The notes: generated from the letters alone by a model not told the origin. Counted from the stretch's first letter, positions 12,554-25,528 are shown. The stretch: DNA of 64,000 nucleotides from Narthecium ossifragum (GCA_963920575.1 OY986965.1:31490007-31554006), one strand, 5' to 3'. Made by a program: numbers and translations.

Positions 12554-12667
12554 CGTCCTCATACCTTCCTTCCTTCATCCCTCCTCCCTCTACAAGACTA
12601 CAATTATAATAATTCTTCCCAAATAAATAATATAATCAATCTTGAGGACCCTGTTCGTCTCCTGGTG

Positions 12668-15610
12668 ATGGATTCCCGGCGCCGGCGGCTGCTCCTCTTG
12701 CTCTACCTGCTGCTGATCTCGGCACACTGCGTACAATTTAGCTGGGGTAAGAAGCACCAGCACGAGATCAAGGGTCCCATCAAGACGGTGGTCGTCGTCA
12801 TGATGGAGAACCGCTCCTTCGATCACATCCTTGGCTGGCTCAAGTCCTCCCGCCCCGACATCGACGGCCTCACTGGCCGCGAGTCACAGCGTCTCAACGC
12901 CTCCGACCCAGCGTCCCCGCAAGTCTTCGTCACCGATGACGCCGTCTTCGTCGACTCCGATCCCGGCCATTCCTTCCAGGCCATCCGCGAGCAGATCTTC
13001 GGCTCCGAGGAGACGTCCGCCGTCCCCGCCCCCATGAACGGCTTTGCCCAGCAGGCCGAGTCCATGGGCCAGGGCATGGCCCGCACCGTCATGAGCGGCT
13101 TCGCTCCTCACAATGTCCCCGTCTACACCGCCCTTGCCAACGAGTTCGCCGTGTTCGACCGATGGTTCGCCTCCGTGCCCACATCCACCCAGCCCAATCG
13201 ATTCTACGTCCACTCCGCCACCTCCCATGGCTGCCAGAGCAACGTCCGCAAGGACCTCGTCCTCGGCTTCCCCCAGAAGACCATCTTCGACTCCTTGGAG
13301 GAGGACGGCCTCAGCTTCGGCATCTACTACCAGAACATCCCCGCCGTTCTCTTCTTGAAGAGCCTCCGCAAACTGAAGCACCTAACCAAGTTCCACGACT
13401 ATAAGCGCATGTTCAAGCTCCATGCCAAGTCGGGCAAGCTGCCCAACTACTCCGTCATCGAGCAGCGCTACTTCGACATCGAATCCTCTCCAGCCAACGA
13501 CGACCACCCCTCCCACGATGTCGCCCAAGGGCAGAAGTTTATCAAGGAGATATACGAGGCCCTCCGGGCTAGTCCCCAGTGGAACGAGATCGCCCTTATC
13601 ATCACCTATGATGAGCACGGTGGGTTCTATGACCATGTACCCACGCCTGTGTCCGGCGTGCCAAACCCGGATGGCATCATAGGTCCTGACCCCTTCTACT
13701 TCAAGTTCGACAGGTTGGGCGTCCGAGTGCCCACCATCCTCGTCTCCCCCTGGATTGAGAGCGGCACTGGTGAGTTAGGCTGCCAACTAATTCCTCCTCT
13801 TGTTATCTATCTCTGTTCTATCTGTCTGTCACTGTTATTCGATCTTTAAAATCAATAGCCAATAACAACAATCATACTAATTCTTCCTTGCTATTTAGTC
13901 TTGAAAGTATTTCACCCCTGTTTTTGTACATGCTCACCTTTGGCTATTTTGAAGGCATAGTTTCCCCAACACACACACGGGAATGGTCCATTGGCTGCCA
14001 TTTTTAGGTCAACATGCCATTTTTTACTTGTTGTTGGAAGCTGCTTGATCTTGCTTACTAAAGTGAAACTTTTGTTCTTATTTAGTAATAACTGACGCTA
14101 AAGCAGATGAAAGTATTCTATATGATTTGTGATTTCGGGCTTCATGATGCAACGGAATTACCTTACAAAAGTTAATCTTCATGAATCCAAGTTGCTTCCA
14201 CGGGGTTTTTCTGTGTTCTTGGCACCATTGACCATAGAAAATTCTATTTCTGGAGCACGAATGGTAGAAATTGAGCTACCACACAGTATATTTGGCCTCT
14301 TGGTGAACAACTCAGGAGTGTATAGTGGATAGTGAGGATCCTCATATTCGATTTTAAATTTCATGTTTTTTTGGGCTTGTGTTGTCCCCCTCAACAATAG
14401 GGTCAAAGGCCTTTTTCCGACCAATGAGGCTTCGATATGCATACTGGAGAGATGCATCTAAAATACTTTATGGGAGGGCATCATAAAATAGGATTGGTTT
14501 ATAAAAACGAGAGGAGTCATTATAATTATTCTAGTATTGAATTTAATTTCTTGAAATGAGGTGAGTTGTATCAAGTAACTCGTTTCTTGCTAGGCCTTGT
14601 CTTGAGCTATTAACTAAAGATGATGAAGCCTTTTCTGTAAACTATAGCATTTCCTGATTGTGACTTGAGTTCCTTCATCGGCTATATGATGCTCTTCATA
14701 TTGACTGGGAGTCTATGTTGTTTGGAATTTTCAAGTATGCATCTTCTCTTTTCCTGTAGGTGAGTTTAAAATAGTGATGAATATTGATGTTCCCATCCTG
14801 TTATAGGAGTTCCAGTGACCTTTTTTCCCCCTTGCAGTAATTCATGAACCTAATGGTCCGACTCAAAACTCTCAATTCGAACACTCATCTGTTCCTGCGA
14901 CAGTGAAGAAGCTCTTCAACCTGAAGTCAAATTTTCTTACGAAGAGAGATGCATGGGCTGGGACCTTTGAGAGCTACTTTTCCCTTCGGAAGACTCCTCG
15001 AACTGACTGTCCAGGTTTTCATATGCTTCAATTAATCAGCCCTGCTAGCTACTTGTTTATAGTAATGTTCTTTTTCTAAGTGCAGCTTTAGTCATATAAT
15101 TATATTAGTGCAAGCACAAAAATTAATTTTTGTTTTATGTTCATTAACTGCTGAGTTCATCTGCAAATTTGTCAACATAGGACAATGTTAACCTTCGAAG
15201 TCTTGCCCTTTTTCGGCTATGTGCAGCAACTAGTAACAACTCCTTTTGTTGCAGAAAAGCTCCCAGAAGTTGAGAAGTCGCTTAGGCCATTCGGACCGAA
15301 GGAAGATGTTGCTTTGTCAGAATTCCAAGTTGAGCTGATCCAACTCGCTTCTCAGCTTAATGGTGATCACGTCCTCAATACCTATCCAGACATTGGCAAA
15401 AGCATGACTGTACGTCAAGCAAACCGTTATGCAGAAGATGCAGTTGCAAGGTTCTTGGAGGCTGGTGATGCGGCACTGAGGGCCGGAGCAAATGAATCTG
15501 CCATCGTGACCATGAGGCCCGCGCTTACCAGCAGGACCACCGGGAGTAGTTCCGATCATGGTGCAATTTGGTTGAACTATGGAACTGCTGGAGCAGCAGT
15601 CGAATACTAG
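12668..15610 (+). CDS. NPC2: Non-specific phospholipase C, NPC2 type
   Basis: Three exons: 12668-13769, 14838-15014, 15255-15610; 544 residues. The ATG at 12668 is chosen because it begins a signal peptide (basic MDSRRRR, then a Leu-rich core to about residue 20). The enzyme belongs to the bacterial-type phosphoesterase family and hydrolyses phospholipids to diacylglycerol and a phosphorylated head group at ER, Golgi or plastid membranes. Motifs: ENRSFDH at 47-53, [44 protein letters not shown] near 278-285, and [15 protein letters not shown] with D315-E316-H317. These blocks, with GFAQQ and [18 protein letters not shown], fit NPC2 better than NPC1 (which has QENRSFDH) or NPC6. Exon 1 is strikingly rich in G/C at third positions, unlike the 3' exons; this gradient is typical of monocots. 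Confidence 0.92.
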
Positions 15611-16245
15611 ATGATGCATATTGAGAAAACATAGAGAAACTGTATATAGGATCTGATACCATCTAGTTTTATGGTGTATTGTAAACTGGAGTAGATTTGA
15701 AATTGAGGATCCGTGTGTGTGAAATTGAGGGATCCTGCAGACGCTGCCAAGTTTATGCTACAAAGTTTGCTGTTCACGAATTATGATGGTGTGTGCGATG
15801 AGTTCAGGACTTGGTTTGAGTAGAAGAAAGGGTCTTTCCTGCTTCTCACGCTGCTTCTTGGCTTCGCTTCAGACTTGGCGGAGAGGAGAAGATGATAGCA
15901 GGAACCTTCAGCCCACAGGAAGCTTACAATATCGATAGAGGAATACGGTGTATGCACAACTAGGCGACTAAGATCTAAGCTACCTGTAAGAACAAATGAG
16001 AGTAAACCATTGAAGAGGTGGAGGCCAGAACCATAGCTTCGTCTATGGACTGTTGGACTGGCATCAACACCCTCCTCGCTGATTGTTAGTAGGACAAATG
16101 GTTCACGACTATGGTCTCTACTCGACTTGCATCTGGACCGGCATTAGAGTCAATGTAGCTGTGGGCCTGGCATCTTGCTATTAACTAAACCCCTTCAACT
16201 TGGGTCGCCAGTGTCTGATTTTTAAAGTTCCTATGGTATATTTTC

Positions 16246-16279
<34 letters not shown>

Positions 16280-16425
16280 CTGTTTATTCGGAATAATCTG
16301 ACGAGCTGCCAAATAAGTGCAAATAGGATGTCCCACTAATGTACGTCAGGCAAAGAAAGAACAATAACGAGAAAGAATCTACAGTTAATTGAACTGATTC
16401 ATTCAATCAGGCTTGTCAACGCAAA
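15611..16425. other. Convergent intergenic region, NPC2 and Yippee 3' flanks
   Basis: Carries the 3' flanks of two convergent genes and a (GA)n microsatellite at about 16249-16276. No coding or RNA feature is supported. Confidence 0.5.
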
Positions 16426-17513
16426 TCAAGCGTCATCTGCATCACTTCCAGCTACTTGGGCCTCAGGGCTCACCCAGTAGTGGTTGCTGCCATCAGGACC
16501 AGTCACTTTATACCTGCCCAAGGACAACATGGCAAATTGCAATCTTTAGTTAAATAACCAGTAAAACGAATTTTATGATCAAGATATCATGAAATTCCCC
16601 AATTTTCCAAGTTAACATTTTCTTTTTTCAACTATATCAGTATCTGCTAATTTAACCCAACGGTAAAAAATACTAACGCACGCACCTCTCAAGGATGAAT
16701 TTTCCCTCCTTATACTTCTGGCTCTTCTCATGAGCAGCCTCCTGAAACAAAGGTAAAAGTTCGCAGATAGCTACCATATAAACCCACAAATGATGGTGCT
16801 TAAACAATTGTCCATGTAATCTTACATATTTCCATCCTACAATGGATCCACAACCGACGCAAAAGATATCAGAAACAGTGTGCATCCCTGTCATCATCAG
16901 CCGTTCCTCTTTTAATCCAGTCGTCACATTCACCCTATCAGCCATTGATATTAAATAAATCACTCTTAAAGATGGTTTTGCTTTGACACTGAACAAATAC
17001 TGCTAAGCAATGAAGTGGAAGGACTTTCATGTGTGTAAAAATGATGTCAGGAATTGCAACCTGCCCATCGGTTTAAACTAATAACAGAATGCCATCTATG
17101 CATATGAACCTACTCCGAGAAAACAGAACACCTCTTTATAGAGCAGATTCAAGCAGTATGGATAATCCAATGAAAGAAAGTCAGCATTGTTATGCATAAT
17201 AGGAAATTGGTGTGGCTAAAACGTTTCAGTACATGTGAAAGAGCACGAACACAAGATGAAAGTGCAGTTAGAGATGAGTAAGCAAGAATGTGAAGGCACT
17301 GAAAAACTGACTCATAATGATAGACATAGCATTGGGTAGAGAGTTTATAAAGAGTAGTGCCTTATTAAGAGTATGAACATGAGCTGAACGTGCATTTTCT
17401 GATGAGCAAGCAAGAATGGGAAGGTAAAAGGAGGTAAAAGGATTGTTTCTCATGTAAATCGCAGAGATGATCAAGAGACTTACACTTTATTGAAGAGATA
17501 AGCCTTGCCATGC
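16426..17513 (-). CDS. Yippee-like zinc-binding protein (5' part missing)
   Basis: Four exons on the minus strand: 17484-17513, 16826-16934, 16686-16741, 16426-16513. They encode 94 residues of the C-terminal two thirds of a Yippee domain: [64 protein letters not shown] and a tail ending VAGSDADDA. The second zinc-binding CxxC (CVGC) is present. The first exon, which in this family carries the start Met and the first CxxC pair, is not found between 17514 and 18507 nor just beyond the gap, so it most likely lies in the run of Ns. Yippee proteins are small, conserved beta-tent zinc proteins; their role in plants is poorly known. Confidence 0.88.
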
Positions 17514-18507
17514 CTGCAATGGAAAGACTAGATCCACGGAAACAAATAAGTTGACATCAGCACAAGTATGCTTAGGAAAATGGATATGTACAGAGCATAT
17601 ATATTGCCAAAACATATTTCTCACGGAATTGTCACCTCTTAGATAATATCTGCCAGGGCAATATTAGCGAAAAAGAAATTCGTAAAGGGTGTCATCAGAT
17701 CCAATGAAGTTCAAACTCAAAATCAATTAGATGACAGAATTCGATGTATCAATTGAGCGTAAGCAAGTGTTTTATTTATGTTTTCATGTCAAATGACCGA
17801 GATTCAAGTTTTCAAAAAACTGAGGCCTTAAAAAAACATGTACAGATGAAAGTCCAATCCTTAAAAGACAAAAAGGCTTTTATCATAAAAACTTATTACT
17901 GAAATCATTTTATTCTAAAAGTAACAAGTATGTTAAGATTTAGATTCAAACCGTCAACAGTAAGGTCAGAACAGCAAAGAATCCCACGATATAGCTACAT
18001 TGGGTGCATATGATCGTTTGACATCACCAAAAATACCATATTTCGTCAATCAAATTCCTCATGCATATATATATATATATATACACACACAAAGCCTTCA
18101 GCCCCAGATAATCAGAAAAATAGCATTTCTCCCCCGACAAGTAATGGTTACTTAGCAGACAACATTGTTAAGCATAGAAGACATGAAAGAGCAATACGAG
18201 CACATATTCTTAATGTACTTGAATATAGTTTTAAGGAATCACGATACAGTATCTCATTTTTCCTTTAAATCCACATTATAGCCAATAATTTATGGAAATT
18301 CTGTCTCCAACCAGATTTCCAATGCATTCCGAGAGAGCTTCGTTATACAAAGCACGTAATTGTTCGGAAACATCAAAGAAAAGCCTCATTGATTTTGAGT
18401 GTCACATGGTACCAGACTTCCTAATTGACAAAACACGATGAATCCAGAAAGAAACATAAGATTGCAACAGAAACTGAAAATGTAATCATCCTTGCATAAC
18501 TAAATCA

Positions 18508-18707
18508 NNNNNNNNNNNNNNNNNNNNNNNNNNNNNNNNNNNNNNNNNNNNNNNNNNNNNNNNNNNNNNNNNNNNNNNNNNNNNNNNNNNNNNNNNNNNN
18601 NNNNNNNNNNNNNNNNNNNNNNNNNNNNNNNNNNNNNNNNNNNNNNNNNNNNNNNNNNNNNNNNNNNNNNNNNNNNNNNNNNNNNNNNNNNNNNNNNNNN
18701 NNNNNNN
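18508..18707. other. Assembly gap (200 N)
   Basis: Exactly 200 Ns; the round number suggests a placeholder rather than a measured length. It falls where the 5' coding exon of the Yippee gene is expected. Confidence 0.99.
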
Positions 18708-19420
18708 TATCTGATCCCTGATCAGTAATACACCATAATTTCACTCACAGACCCGACTCGAATTGATGATCTAAACTAGCCAGCTACGTTATGATCCGAT
18801 TTCCTGTCACATACCCGACTCACTCTAGGTCCAGGACCAGGCTTCTCCTCCCTCATCAGGTCAGATCTTAGAAATAATAAGAATAGGAGGTGCAGCTGCC
18901 CGGCTGCTTACTTGTAGGCTTTTGTGTACAATAACAATGCTAGACGTCACAACAAGCAACACGAAACGCATATTCCATATGAGAGCTGGAGAGTGGAGCT
19001 AGAGGAATCTAAAATGCGTTTCACACTGGTGGGAGCTTTAAATCGTGACTGGACGAGCATGCTCAATCATCCGCTGCAATTTTGGCCTTAGTCCTAAGAC
19101 CCAGATTGATCTACTATTTGTGGGTGTTGTCTCTAGTATATATGCTCAATATATACTTGTTAACTTTCCTATATATAGAACCACCGAGTCCGAGATGATA
19201 AAAGAATTAATCAGACCTGGCAATTTGCTTGATGGGTAGCCTACACCTTGCCACCCGTTAATGGGTGGTCTCCGCCCCTCATCTCTCATCCCAAGTTCGC
19301 CTTGATTTGTTTCCACTGCGCGCTCGCGGATAATCCTCTCCCTAGCTGGTGGCTGCTACACCCACTGACAAAGCACAAGCACAGGCACAAGCACGTCCAC
19401 TATAGGCTATAGTCAGCACC
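18708..19420 (+). promoter_or_regulatory. AMT1 upstream region with a TATA-like box
   Basis: A TATA-like CTATATATAG lies near 19171, about 250 bp before the AMT1 ATG and at a reasonable spacing for a short leader. The divergent Yippee promoter presumably lies in or near the gap. No other feature is evident. Confidence 0.4.
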
Positions 19421-20872
19421 ATGGCCAGCGTCGTCTCGTGGGAAACCAGCGTAACCGAGTCTATCAATGCCGTCTACCTTCTCTTCTCGGCATATCTGGT
19501 CTTCATAATGCAACTTGGCTTCGCCATGCTATGCGCTGGCTCTGTCCGAGCTAAGAATGCCATGAACATCATGCTCACCAACGTCGTTGACGCTGTCGTT
19601 GGCACAATTTCCTACTACCTATTTGGCTTCGCCTTTGCCTTTGGCACCGGCTCACAGACCGACAACCCTTTCATCGGAACCTCCCTCTTTGCTCTCGCAG
19701 GTATCCCAAACGAGTCCTACGATTACGCCTTCTTCCTGTACCAATGGGCTTTTGCCATCGCTGTGGCCGGGATAACTAGCGGTTCGATTGCCGAGCGCAC
19801 CCAGTTTGGTGCCTACCTCGTCTATTCGTTCCTGCTCACGGGATTCGTATACCCAGTCGCGGCGCACTGGGTGTGGTCGCCGGCGGGATGGTTGAGTCCC
19901 AGCAGCAGTGACGGGACTTTGAGTGGCCTGCTCTTTAGCTCGGGTGCCATCGACTTTGCCGGGAGCGGAGTCGTTCACTTGGTGGGCGGGATAGCGGGGC
20001 TGTGGGGGGCTTTCATTGAAGGCCCGCGAATGGGGCGATTTGATGCGTTTGGAAAGCCTATGCCCATGCGCGGCCACAATGCCACTCTGGTGGTCCTCGG
20101 CACCTTCCTGTTATGGTTCGGATGGTTCGGTTTCAACCCGGGATCCTTCAACAAGATCCTGGTCCCGTACCCGGATGCATTCCAGGGTAACTGGACGGGC
20201 GTGGGCCGCACCGCGGTGACCACAGCGCTCGCCGGCTCGACGGCTGGCCTCGTGACGCTCTTCGGCCGTCGGATGTTGGTGGGACACTGGGACGCGTTGG
20301 ACGTGTGCAACGGGCTCCTGGGAGGGTTCGTGGCCATCACATCGGGGTGCTCCGTGGTGGAGCCGTGGGCGGCAATCGTCTGCGGGTTCGTCTCCGCCTG
20401 GGTGTTGATTGGTCTCAACGTGCTGGCACTGAAGCTTAGATTGGACGACCCGTTGGAGGCAGCCCAATTGCACGGAGGCTGTGGCGCCTGGGGCCTCATA
20501 TTCACGGGGCTCTTCGCCAAGGAGAAGTTGGTGGTCCAGGCATACGACTCGGGGGCGGTCGGGGCGAGGCGTCCTTTCGGGCTCCTGATGGGGGGCGGTT
20601 GGGGGCTGCTCGGGGCGCAGGTGGTGGAGGTGGTAGCCATCGCATGTTGGGTGAGCTTGACAATGGCATCGGTTTTCTATGTCCTGCACAAGCTGCGCCT
20701 CCTCAGGATATCTGCGGACGAAGAGCTGGCAGGCCTTGACATTTCCAGCCACGGAGGATATGCGTATGTCGATCATCATCAGGATGAAAACCAGCAGGGT
20801 CTCTGTTATGCTGATTACGTAGACGGCGCGCGCTCCCAACTAATGGCGCCACAGTACGTGCTTCTCCGTTAG
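19421..20872 (+). CDS. AMT1: High-affinity ammonium transporter, AMT1 family
   Basis: Single exon, 483 residues; plant AMT1 genes are usually intronless. The start ATG has a good context (caccATGG). The protein has 11 predicted membrane spans, mediates ammonium uptake across the plasma membrane, and works as a trimer. Visible: [20 protein letters not shown], the signature [13 protein letters not shown] with H186, the second pore histidine in LHGGCGAWG (H351), and the cytosolic tail. The tail holds [11 protein letters not shown] (439-449) where many AMT1s have MDMTRHGGFAY; the phosphorylatable Thr is replaced by Ser442 and the next Arg by Ser443. The N terminus is about 20 residues shorter than many AMT1s. 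Which AMT1 paralogue it is cannot be settled here. Confidence 0.95.
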   Translation: MASVVSWETSVTESINAVYLLFSAYLVFIMQLGFAMLCAGSVRAKNAMNIMLTNVVDAVVGTISYYLFGFAFAFGTGSQTDNPFIGTSLFALAGIPNESYDYAFFLYQWAFAIAVAGITSGSIAERTQFGAYLVYSFLLTGFVYPVAAHWVWSPAGWLSPSSSDGTLSGLLFSSGAIDFAGSGVVHLVGGIAGLWGAFIEGPRMGRFDAFGKPMPMRGHNATLVVLGTFLLWFGWFGFNPGSFNKILVPYPDAFQGNWTGVGRTAVTTALAGSTAGLVTLFGRRMLVGHWDALDVCNGLLGGFVAITSGCSVVEPWAAIVCGFVSAWVLIGLNVLALKLRLDDPLEAAQLHGGCGAWGLIFTGLFAKEKLVVQAYDSGAVGARRPFGLLMGGGWGLLGAQVVEVVAIACWVSLTMASVFYVLHKLRLLRISADEELAGLDISSHGGYAYVDHHQDENQQGLCYADYVDGARSQLMAPQYVLLR

Positions 20873-22749
20873 CTCGAAGCAGCAAGCATTTTCGATCCTC
20901 TATCTACTTCTTAAATATATATATTTTAGCCGAAAAAGCATTATTGCTGGGTCTTTGTCTATTACCTTCCTTTATATTCATGCATTGCCTTGATTACTTT
21001 TGTCAAGAGTCAAAGCAACAGCAAATCCTCAACTCCCCCCCCCCCCCCAACTACTTTCACACCTTCAAAACCCATTCAAATTATGTAACTGAAGTAGCTG
21101 TTGTAATTATGTAATATGTAAATACTCTATGCATCGTCAATGTGATAAATCTGATAAATCTGTATTAATGGATATGCTTCTGCTGCAACCTACGTGCACA
21201 TTCTTGAGCTAGTTAGTGTCAGTTGTTTTTCTCTACATTTTCTAAATGTCTCCAGCTGTAGAATGTTCACATGCATGTACTGTTTTGCCAGGAACAGTCC
21301 CTGGGTGTGATACCATCTAGTGATGGCTCAATGTCCCATCTAATAAAAATCGATAGGAAGGTTACTTAGGTGAATCCGTCGCAAAGTTGTAGGATGATTG
21401 TGCCCGAACTCATGGTCCACTTCGTTCTCCCCTAAACTAAACTGATAAGTAAAAATATAGGGTGATTTGTTAAATAGTCTCCTACTATAAACCAATTTAT
21501 TTGCTCTCTAGATTAAGTTCTTCCAAATGAACTATTCGTCACTTTCATGAAAAATTATATGGTCAGCTTGGAGTATTTATGCCATATGAACCGCAGATTC
21601 CAAAATAGAATAAGCCCGTGGCCAGAACCTGGTGCGGACCTGTCCAAAAAACAGCGAGATCCAAACCCGGCCTAAGCCACAGTCAGGCCCACTGTATTCA
21701 AATCATCAATCATCCCGAAGATAAATCGATGGAAGGAATTGAACTTAATCACTTAAATTATATTCTAATATCTTAAAGTAGATCAATAAAAGTCTAATTT
21801 GATATTCTAAACACAATAGCTCTTCACGGTCTCACAGCCAACCGAACCCCGTCGCGGAGAAGAAAAAATATCTTCGTTTCATAAGTAGATGTAGCCCGTC
21901 ACCCAACACGGAAGGATGAGCGGGAAGTAGCCGGTCCCAACATTATCGTAGCGTGGAAGCGCTGGGTGGCGGCAAATCTAAGGCCCGCTTACCCGGTAGC
22001 GCCGGTTCGCGCCCTATTGGTCCTGCCTTCCCCTCAGTCGGTCGTAGGCATCTAGGCATCTAGGCATCTCTCTCTCTGTCTCTCTGTGATCTTGCTTTTG
22101 CTTGTTCTCTGTATTCGCCCCTTTCGTTCCGCTCCTCCTACGAAGGCGAAGACTGCAGCAAGCAGGCCCCTTTCTCTCCATCCATCCTTCCTTCCAGCCA
22201 TCCGAGGTTAGGGTTTTCTCGCTCCGTTTTCTGTCTCTTCACCCTTTTTCTCTTTACGCCGTATGAGATGAGATGAGACACACAGCCCGCCCTTTTGACT
22301 CTCTTTATATCCTTTGCTATGTATTTGGCTGATCTGGTTGCTCCTTTCTCTCTTTCCCAAGTAACGAGACAAGTAATACATCTAGTTATTTGTCTGTTTT
22401 GTTTCCCTAATAATTCTAACTTGCTTTTTATTCTTTTTTGGTTTTTGATAGCACCCTTCTTTAGAACTGTTCATTATTTATCCCTTCCCCCCAGTGACCT
22501 CGACCCATATCATTCTTATAAGCTGAAACCGAGCGCCAAAAAGTTAATTTTGACCATATAAGACTAAGAGAGATTATTTCACGTGACAAACAAGCCGTAT
22601 TTGAATTAAACTGCTAATTGACTTATTTATTTTCCCCTTATATAGTACAGAGATATGGGTCGACCTAAAGTTCTGGTATCATGTAACCATAGCGACTAAT
22701 AGGTTCTTTTTCTATCTTACCATTCGTGCAGTAATTTCCCATCCTCACA
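20873..22749. other. Intergenic region: AMT1 3' flank and HMGB1 promoter/leader
   Basis: Includes a C homopolymer near 21035 and, nearer HMGB1, a CT-rich promoter region. An AG at 22730-22731 just before the coding exon looks like the acceptor of a 5' UTR intron, which is common in plant HMGB genes. No further gene is seen. Confidence 0.5.
22208..22216 (+). promoter_or_regulatory. Telo-box upstream of HMGB1
   Basis: TTAGGGTTT, the complement of AAACCCTAA, follows a CT-rich core promoter. Telo-boxes are typical of plant genes expressed in dividing cells. Confidence 0.5.
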
Positions 22750-25528
22750 ATGAAGGGAGGCAAGGGGAAAGGGGTGCTGAAAAAAGACACCAAGGAAGCT
22801 TTAAAGCCTGTTGATGACAGGTTGCTCCTTTCAACTGCTGCTACTTTACTTTTGATCACTGTTTTTAACTTTTGATTTTTTGATTTTTTTTTTACAAGTC
22901 CACTGGCCTCTTTTCTTTCTATCGTAGCAGTATTTATGTAAATGTTTGTCAGTTTAGCTCATCGTCATGAAGCTTGAGTGCAGAGTTTTCTTCTTGAAGT
23001 TTAATTGCATTTTGGAAACGATTTTGGTGATTCGTGTCCATTTGGCTGACTCTTTGAAGAATAGACATCTTGATTTTAATCGTATAAATACTCTTTACTA
23101 GATGATTGAGGGGTACTCACAACAAAGAGGGCATTTAGAACTACAACAGACTGTCATTAACTTAACACCTATGCTTTATTGATGATGTCTGTTTCATTTT
23201 CAAATTTCGTAATACACTTCATTTAAATTGTATGACTAGGCAAATCTCGCCATGCAGGTTTGATTTAATTCATCTCACTTGCCAATCACTGCTCGGCTTT
23301 CACTGGTGCTTAGACAAACATCTGCACTTTGTAATGATAATCACGTGCACTTCTCTTTCTCTTGTCCAGAAAAGATGCAGGAAGCGAGGATGCTATTGAG
23401 GCAGTAGGAGTATATTATAGTTGATTGCCATGTGTGTTTCTCTGTTTCAGAAAGGTTGGGAAGCGCAAGGCTGCTGTTAAGGCAGAGCAGAGTAGCAAAA
23501 GGCTATCCAAAAGGGAGAAGAAGGCCAAGCAGGATCCTAACAAACCAAAGAGGCCTGCTAGTGCATTCTTTGTTTTCCTGTAACTATTTGTTGCCTTTTA
23601 TTAGCCCAAATTTTGATTTAAATAGCTCTATTATTACCTTCATAACTTTGTGATGTCATTAAAATGTCACAGTGAGGAGTTCAGGAAGATATACAAGCAA
23701 GAACATCCTAATATGAAAGCTGTCTCAGCTGTATGACTTTGTTCCAGGAAAAAGACTTTTCATAGTAACCACCAATATACTGCGTCTTCATTGTATGGGA
23801 TCTAATATACATTGTTGCTATTGAAGGTTGGCAAAGCTGGTGGAGAGAAGTGGAAATCAATGTCTGCTGCTGTAAGTTTATTTGTAGGCTGAATTACACA
23901 ACCAATATAGAACATAGAATGAGTACCTATCAATGCTAATGAGCCTTGTCTATAAGACATCTGACTGTTTGTTTATCTAAAGCAACTTAACTGTGCACAC
24001 ATTGGAGGAATGAAGAGCTAATCAAGGAAATTATGGACAAGCATCATAACAATCTCCCTTCTGATTACCAATCTAAAAGTTTCCAACTGATATGGTATTT
24101 TCAGTCGATATATGGTCAACGCATTCTTGATTTTTGCACTAATTATCAGGAGAAAGCTCCATATGAAGCCAAAGCTGCAAAAAGGAAAATTGACTATGAG
24201 AAGCAAATGTCAGCTTACAACAAGAAGCAGGTGACAACATAAGATACATCACCTTGTCTTGTGAGGGCATCTTAGTGTCTCCTAATTTAATATGCTGCTC
24301 ATTTCTTTGATAATAGGAAGGCGCAGCTGATGATGGGGATGAGGAGTCTGACAGGTCCAAGTCTGAAGTGAATGATGACGATGACGAAGAAAGTGGAGAG
24401 GTGACCTTTCTAACGTGCTGCAATTTAGTGTCATGCAAAATGTTTTCTTAACATTGTATATATAAGAGTTTTATAGAAATCTAACTTTGTTTTTGGGGGT
24501 TAGTTGAGCCCAAAGGCTGAAGTAGAAAAATCTAATTTGCTTCCTTGTATATACAAATATTGTCAGAAGTATTGCTTTATTTCCTTTTCCGGTTCCTGAT
24601 AGTATTGTGAAGTAACTGGCTATTGAACACGGTTTAGTAATAACTCAGGATTATCTTCTAGTAGTAGATCACATGCTAATTTTGTTTAGATATTTTGTGT
24701 ACCTTATCATGGGGACAGTTATTAACTCCTTTAGAAAATTCTCTGTAGAGTTTTGGAGTCATCTCTGACCATCATCCACAGGATAGCACAAAGCACTTTG
24801 GTCGTCTTTGCTATGTTAGCCTCAAAGTACATGCATGCAGAAAATCCCATGCAATTTGATACTAGTATTCTATGACAGCTTTCTGTTAGTCTTTATTCTT
24901 TCTTTGTTCTCTTTTGAAATTAAAATGGATTTTAATTTGCGTTTTGGAGTTCAGAGATTTATATATTACATTTCTGCAAGCACTTTTCTCCCCACTTGAT
25001 TGCTTGTAAGCTGATGAATAATGGGGATACAGGAGCTGGGGAACATGTTTTGTCCTATGGAAATGTGATGTATGCGAGCCACAGTTTGAATTGTGATGTT
25101 TGTAAATTTTGTAAATTATAGTTTTTTACAGGGCCGTAGGTGTATTACTAAACGAGCTTAAATTTCTTATTCAAGCTCGTTCATTTACCTTAACGGACAT
25201 GAACGAGCCCTTATCGAGCCTACCTGTTCGCTTATACCCCTGGTTCACGTTTTGTTACTCTTTTTTTTTATTTTTTTTATTTTATCATTTAGCATAGTTA
25301 TTAGCACCTTTGTTTTGTTTTCCCTTTCAAAAAACAGTATTAGTCCCAGTCCAATGTCTTAGCTTGTGGTAGGTTTTGGTGCAGATTTAATTTGGGGACA
25401 TCCATTTTTTAGGATAGTACTGATCTTATGATTTTACAATCCAAAATTTGCTTTTTCTGTAATGTTGCTAATGTTATTGGTTTGCCTGTTTGTAGGAGGG
25501 AGAAGAGGAAGATGATGACGAGGATTGA
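22750..25528 (+). CDS. HMGB1: HMG-box chromatin protein, HMGB1 type
   Basis: Seven coding exons: 22750-22820, 23451-23579, 23673-23730, 23827-23871, 24150-24230, 24317-24400, 25496-25528; 166 residues. Architecture fits plant HMGB: a basic N-terminal arm (MKGGKGKG, KVGKRKAAVK), one HMG box from about 48 to 118 (DPNKPKRPASAFFVFLEEFR, EKWKSMSAAEKAPYEAKAAK) and an acidic tail ending EEGEEEDDDED. TKEALKPVDDRKVGKRKA matches Arabidopsis HMGB1. The protein bends DNA and helps assemble nucleoprotein complexes in the nucleus. Intron 6 (about 1.1 kb) contains a GAGCTCG-like repeat remnant at about 25145-25230. A decayed copy of the start of exon 2 lies in intron 1. Confidence 0.93.
23370..23412 (+). 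pseudogene. Decayed partial copy of HMGB1 exon 2
   Basis: After ttgtccag, the sequence aaaagatgcaggaagcgagg then atgctattgaggcag resembles the true exon 2 start (aaaggttgggaagcgcaagg, ctgctgttaaggcag). It lies about 80 bp upstream of the true acceptor and also follows an AG. If spliced in, it would lead to a stop after about 17 codons. Confidence 0.55.

Larger units (their letters stand above)
10076..12667. other. Intergenic region: LOH2 3' flank, two transposon-like elements, NPC2 promoter
   Basis: After the LOH2 3' flank come a MITE-like element (10868-11636), a foldback element (11899-12113), a TA microsatellite (about 12247-12280) and a CCTAA repeat just before the NPC2 gene. Extra TGCATCA/TGATGCA motifs at 10822-10860 lie outside the element as I bounded it. 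No gene is seen. Confidence 0.6.

Noticed and set aside
12884..13636. Long antisense ORFs over NPC2 exon 1
   Set aside because: GC-rich third positions remove stop codons on the other strand; the sense strand has the conserved domain.
19652..20839. Antisense ORFs of 141-242 codons over AMT1
   Set aside because: The sense strand is a full transporter; the antisense frames have biased, non-conserved composition.
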